64,000 nt of DNA from Acholoe squamosa (Eukaryota; Annelida; Polychaeta; Phyllodocida; Polynoidae), in NCBI GenBank assembly GCA_949317995.1, contig OX439040.1, positions 75,551,972 to 75,615,971 on the forward strand, written 5' to 3'. Positions 40,401-46,400 of the stretch are shown here, one piece after another. The translations under genes were made by a program, and so were the position numbers. Position 1 is the first letter of the stretch; each line of letters opens with the position of its first letter. The notes under the pieces are model-generated. The model saw nothing but the letters and a program-made list of their open reading frames with translations, made no database searches and was not told the origin of the DNA.

Positions 40401-43400
40401 GTTTAAAATTCGGTGTGTTAGCGATTCTGTCAGCCATTTTTTGGCTAATAAAAGAGAGTGAGGCGCCAGAATCAACAAGAGCTCTATACGAGTGGTCATT
40501 TATGTCAACAGAAACTGCACCTTTGGTTAATTCTGTATTAACGTAAGTGGCCTTACCTTGCTGCCCATATTGCTCAGATTTGATCCTCAGTCTCAGGATT
40601 GAAGTCCTCTGGCTCTGGTCCTCGTACTCGTCCTCGTTATCACTGGAGTCTGAGTTCTCATTGGTATTCAGGAAATTGGTGTAACTGGAGCTGGATGATT
40701 GAGAGTCTACTGAATTCATTTCTGCATCAGCATTTTGAGAAGTGTCCTTGGATAATCCAATGGTCGTATTCCGGGTGGGGTCGGGGTCACTAGGTGCTAG
40801 AGTGCCTTCCCCTGATCCCTATTTATCTTTTGTGTTGTTGGCGTTGTCATTGTCGGCGTCAGACTGAGATCCTGAATGGCTCCTGGAGTAATTCCTGCCT
40901 GGGGTTGGATCTCTGGACTTCTTTAATGACTGTTGTACCCAGTTGTCTGGGATGGTGAAGTCAGCTGGGACCATAAAGGAGACATTTTTGCTGTTATTTG
41001 GCTGTCCAGCAACTGGTATGAAAACAAAACTCTTGTTGCTCTCAGATGATCTTGATCTTTGTTCTGACCTGTCACCTGACCTGTCTCTTCCTGGGGACTT
41101 GTAGTCAGATCTATTTTTGGAATTGGATCTGTAGTCCTTGGGATTGAATCTGTCTGAAGACTTGGATCTTCCTCTGTAGCTGTTTTTGAATTTATTTTCA
41201 TACTGCTTGCTGTAATTACTGCTGGGCAGTCTGTCCTCTTTCTTGTGGTCGCGCTGATATTTATCCTTTCTGGATCTGTTGTCGTCCTTGTTGTAGCCTA
41301 CTGCACATAATTCTGCAGAGCTGTTCTGAGCAATTTTTATTCAATTCCTGATTTATGGCTAACTGCTCAGCTTCCAGCAAGGTTTTGGGAGATTTAGTTA
41401 CGACGACATTTTTCAGCTCGGGTCTGAGGCCATTTACAAGGTAGTCCACTTGTGAGGCTTCATCCAGGCTGCTGTTGGACAGTAACATGGTCATGTCTGC
41501 GAGGTAGTCCTCAGTGGTTTCATTTGGCTTCTGTTTCCTGGCTCTATATCCTTTGAGGATGGTACTGAGGTCGGGGGTGCCAAATCTTGCCAAGAAAGCC
41601 TCATAGACTGCGTCATTGTTTTGCATGATTGGCTTGTCCATTATATTGCTGAAAAACCACTGGGCTGCCCTCCCTTTGAGAAAGGTGTACAGGCATGTGG
41701 CATGTAGGTCGGGCCTCTTGGCGTGCACATTCCTTATGAAGAACTTAAATTCAGTCAGAAATTTTGCTGCAGACCTGTAAGGCGTCGGTTTATCAAAGGG
41801 TTCAGGTTTGTTGAATGACCCCAACTGGGCAGATGTGAGCTTGTCGCTGTCCATTCTACTAGGGGAAAGTCTGGTATACTCAGCGCCATGGTATCCTCCC
41901 TGGTGCACTACCGGTGTGGAGTGTGCTATATAGTTATACTTAGGAGGATATGGTAGCCCAGAGTGGTTGCCTGTCTGTCCCTGGGGACTGTAAACACCAT
42001 TAACCACATGGCCACAATGTTGGTTTAGATTAGGCGCTGTGTTACATGATGCTGTCGCCCCCTGGTGGGTGTTTAGTGCACTAGCTGCTGGAGATTGGTG
42101 TAGTGCATGGGAGGGTGTGTTTTGGTTACTGTTGTCCATGAGGGCATGTGGTGGGCTTAGCCTTGCTCCTGTCATGTCATTATGGCTGGGACTGTAGTCA
42201 GGTGCCGTGGGGTAAGGAGGAGTGGACTGTATGTGTCCTGGATCACCTTGGGCGCCGGTGGCAATTTGGCTGGAGCTGGTGGCGTTGGCATTGGTAGATT
42301 GGTTCTGAATGGCTCTCATTAGGTCAAGCCTCATTGAGTCCATGTTTCTGCTAAGCTGGTCAGTCATCTGGTATGTGAAATCTTTAGATCTTCTGAGAAC
42401 TTCCATATTACCTTGTTCTGCCTGCTTGAAGTTGTGAGCGGTGTTACTCTCCATGTGCTCCTTCCACCGTTCCATGTCATCCAACCTGAGGTGTACTCTA
42501 GCCAATTGACCTGAATGTTCCTGTCCATGATGTTTGATTTCAGTGGATAGGGCGCTCACGTGTTTGGCTAGCAGCTCAGAGAAAGATTCACTGACAGCGT
42601 TAGTACAGTCCCTGACGAGACTTCTCATGTCTTCATGGTCATACTGAGGGGGTTGACCTCGGGACATTGCCATATCAGGTCGGTGGGGAAAAGTTATTTC
42701 AGTATCCTCCCCAGGTAGACTGATAAGGTGAGGTGAGTTATAAGGCGCTCTATTGCCTCTATTGAGTAGTGGAGTTGTGGCTACGAGGTGAGATCTGCTA
42801 GTAGCTCCGTCTACACTTCTCAGTAGTCTGTAACTGGTGGGGGTCCTTCTTCTAGGAGGTGAGCTTGATTGGGCCCTCCTTCTAAATCTAGAGCCTTGTC
42901 TGGATGGTGAGTCCACAGACCTGGTCCTAAGTGGCTGTGTAGGTGTGTACACAGGTGGGGGGTACAGGTCCTCCTCTTCAGAAGTGGATCGGTATTGGTT
43001 AGGCTGGGTAACAGTAGGGTCAAGCCACTTGTCCAACAGTCTGTTGATGTTGAGTGAAAAGTTTGGATTGTCTCCTACTTGGTGTCCAGAGTTGTTATTG
43101 GATACCCTGCCTATACCGTTTTCATATGCTGCTCTCCACCTGGAAACTGCTGATCCGATTCTGTCTCTCCAGTAATCAGCGTCTAGGGAGGTGTCAGAGT
43201 CTTTATCCACAACCACTGGCTCTTCACAAACCAAGGGTTTATGTGATGTCACACCTGAGTTGGTTGGGTCTGTAGATACAGAAACACTAGGTGTGGTGGG
43301 TGGTGGAGGTGTGATATCCTGGAGGGTGGCTTGAAGCTCTGGTGGTCTATCCTCCAGGTGTGGGTCGAGGTACAAGCGGTCCTGTGTGTTGTCCACTGGT

Positions 43401-46400
43401 ACTTCAGAGGCTGGGCTAGTTATACCAGAAAGTCTTAGTGGCGGTGAATTAACTTGTGAGTATCCAGGTAATGTGAGTTCTAATCCTGGAGCAGGTAGTG
43501 ATACTAGTGTACTTGTATATGCTCCAGTATTGTGGTCCACTATTGTAGAGGAAAATTGTTCAGTGTTGGTACTCACAGGTTGTAACACGTGGGCCTGCAG
43601 TGCTATTGGTAAAACTGGATCTAATGCCAGTGCGTCTGGAGATGAGGTCTGCCTCTGGAAGTGATGTGTAGTAGCACTTGTGGGGTGATTGGGTGTGTCT
43701 AGCCTAGGTGATGTAAAGATGCGTTGTTTTGAAACTGGCTCCTTGGGTGATGTCTCACTATTGCTCATGGTTAATGAGAGGTTGGTAGTGGGATATTCTT
43801 GGAGGGTTCATCCACCATCGTGTCAACGGACCGTTACAAGTGGTGAAGTGATTATACACGGAATCCAGAGAAGTTCATTTGATCCTTTTATTGCATAGCT
43901 GACATGAGTGTTTCATAAAGATGGTAACAATGATAACACTCGCCAATATCCAAGCTCTACCCCTGATCCTATAGCTCAACCTGTCGTAGGTTCTAGGTAT
44001 AGGTGTAAGTTGTAAGTTGGGAGAGATGATTGGGAGCTGCTCAAGCTGCCTTTTATATTAGAGGCTTGAGCAGCTCACAGTATTGTGAAATATTCTATAC
44101 ACGTGGTTCAATAAAATAGAGACACGTGTCATGGAGAGAGATTGCCACCTGTGGGTGAGTCATGTTAATGAGAATTGAGAGGAGATTGTGAAATATCCTC
44201 CCATTCCAAATATGGCACCACTGGTGTATCGCACTTCCTCCAGCAGGGCTGTGTGGGTGTAGATAAGGTTGGAATGTTATTAAATCTGTGTACCTTATGT
44301 CACAGAGTCTCATGGAGGAAGTGTATTCGTGATAACTTATGGATCCTGGTTCCTGTTGGGGAATACAGGAGGTTGTTGAGTGTGGATCGTGAGCAGAGCT
44401 TAGGTTTTATATGGCGAAGAAATTAGTAAATATGAAAAATAATTATAATACCCAGAATGGTCCATTGACAATATGCACACTTTCTATGATTTGTGACCGA
44501 AGGTATAGTCTGGTAATTAACCCAGGGTAATTAACCTGTATAGAGTGAGACTCGATCTACTGTGTATAACAGAAGGGGTAACTATATAGCTTCATTTACA
44601 GAAATATTATTTGACACTGGGTTAATCAGAGTGAGTTATTATATGTTACATTCTGTACTAGGTTGTAGTTAAGTACATGATGTGACTGTGTTTACTGCAC
44701 CTCTATACTGACCTGGCTGTTTATCTTTCACTTTCAGTATCTCAACATTTATGTAATGGTTATCTAGCCTTTACTCAGAAAAGGGAATTCATAAAAAAAA
44801 CAAGCAAATTTCAAACACTTCACAACACAGACATCTTCCCCAGAATTTAGTTTCCCCCATGAGAATTTAGTTTCCTGCATGGCACCTCTTCAGACATATG
44901 GTACCCCATGCTGTCCCGTTCCCAACCACTTTATTTTGTCCTCATAGATAGTCTTTAATATCCAAACCTTTTCTGTGGAAAACTTTTTGGTCATGAACAT
45001 ACTTCATAGCTGTAACATCCTTTCCACTTATCTCATTAGTGATTTAAGACCCCAGCCTCCCTAAATTTGAATTTTCACCCCTTTTTTGCAAGAATTTATA
45101 CTAAACTTTGAAATTTTGTACAAGGTAAACAAATAGGGCCAGAGTAATACTTTTGGTCCCAGGGATACTGCAAAACCCTCCCCTTAAATTGTTATCCTGG
45201 GTGAGAACCATATCCATAAAGATGTTTTCATAATTTTCAATATACTCAACCATGTAAAGTGGTTGGGAATGGGACAAAGGTGATTGGGAGCAGGATATGA
45301 TCAGTATATACATATGTAAGTGAAATTCTAAAGGATACATAGTAAGAAATTTGTCATGAGTTAGTGTGAAGGAAGGGGAAAGGATATGGCCAGTGGTAAG
45401 TGATTTTCATGTGTGGTAGAACTGTACAAAGTCACATTTAAAATATGGTTGGGAACGGGACAAGAAGTGGTTGGGAACAGGACATTTTCATTATAATGAC
45501 TGGGGTCTATTCATCATATTGATGCAATTCCATGTGCTGAGCTAAAGGAGGGATGGGGCCAGAGGAACAGGTGCTTGTGAGTGAGGTTCATGAATGACAA
45601 AAACCGAGTAATGTTACTTTTCTTTAAAGAAGTGGTTGGGAACAGGACATAAGTGGTTGGGAATGGGACATGAGTAATGGAGAACAAAATATAATGACAG
45701 TGACTAGGAGTAATTCAATAAATTGACATAATTCTATGCAATCAGTGGATGGGGGAACAGTAGCCATGGGATTGGTGCTGGTGATTGAGGTGTACAACTG
45801 AATGTCACTTTCAAGAATAAAGTGGTTTGGAACGGGACACAGAAAGTGGTTCGGAATGAGATGCTATCATTACAGTGACTGTGATTTACTTCATTATACT
45901 GAGACAATACTATGTCATGAGTTAATTGGACGACCAAGGTGAAGGGATAGGTAATTGCGATTGAGTCTCACAAGAGTTATGATTGAATAATGTTACATTT
46001 GAAAAAAATGGTTGGGAACAGGACACAAGTGGTTGGGAACAGGACATTATCATTACAATGAGTGGCATTTTCTTTATTTTTATGTTATGAGTGGATGGGA
46101 GAACAAAGGGGAGGGAATATGTGCCTTGGAGTGAGTTTCATGCATTGTAGAACTGAACAATGGTGTGTTATAAGAAGTGGTTGGGAACAGGACAAAAGTG
46201 GTTGGGAACAGGACACATGTGGTGACTGATGAAGGGTTGCAGAGAAATGAATGACCAGAAAAGCTCTATATTAAATTTTCTTTTAGGGCTCAAATAGGGC
46301 TAAATTGTGCATATTATGCAGACAGTTAAATATGAAAACTATGGAGATACTACTATCTTAATTTTTTGTGGTTGGAAACGGGACATAAGCACCATGGTAA

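Larger units (their letters stand above)
28058..44470 (-). mobile_element. Element C: retrovirus-like gypsy element with env
   Basis: Two 650-bp LTRs with ends TGTCAA...TTGACA and a 4-bp ATAT duplication (28054-28057 and 44471-44474) give a 16.4-kb element in the sense of the host gene. On the minus strand are gag, pol, a 136-codon ORF, env, a post-env membrane ORF and a Cys-rich basic ORF. The LTRs differ at about 2% by eye, so it is younger than element A. It inserted into a MITE fragment within element B. Confidence 0.9.

Noticed and set aside
38915-40546. Several plus-strand open frames of 62-138 codons
   Set aside because: They are antisense shadows of the element C pol gene.
40923-41201. 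92-codon Thr/Pro-rich frame at the end of gag in element C
   Set aside because: The RS-rich reading in the pol frame is the real one; this is the shifted shadow.
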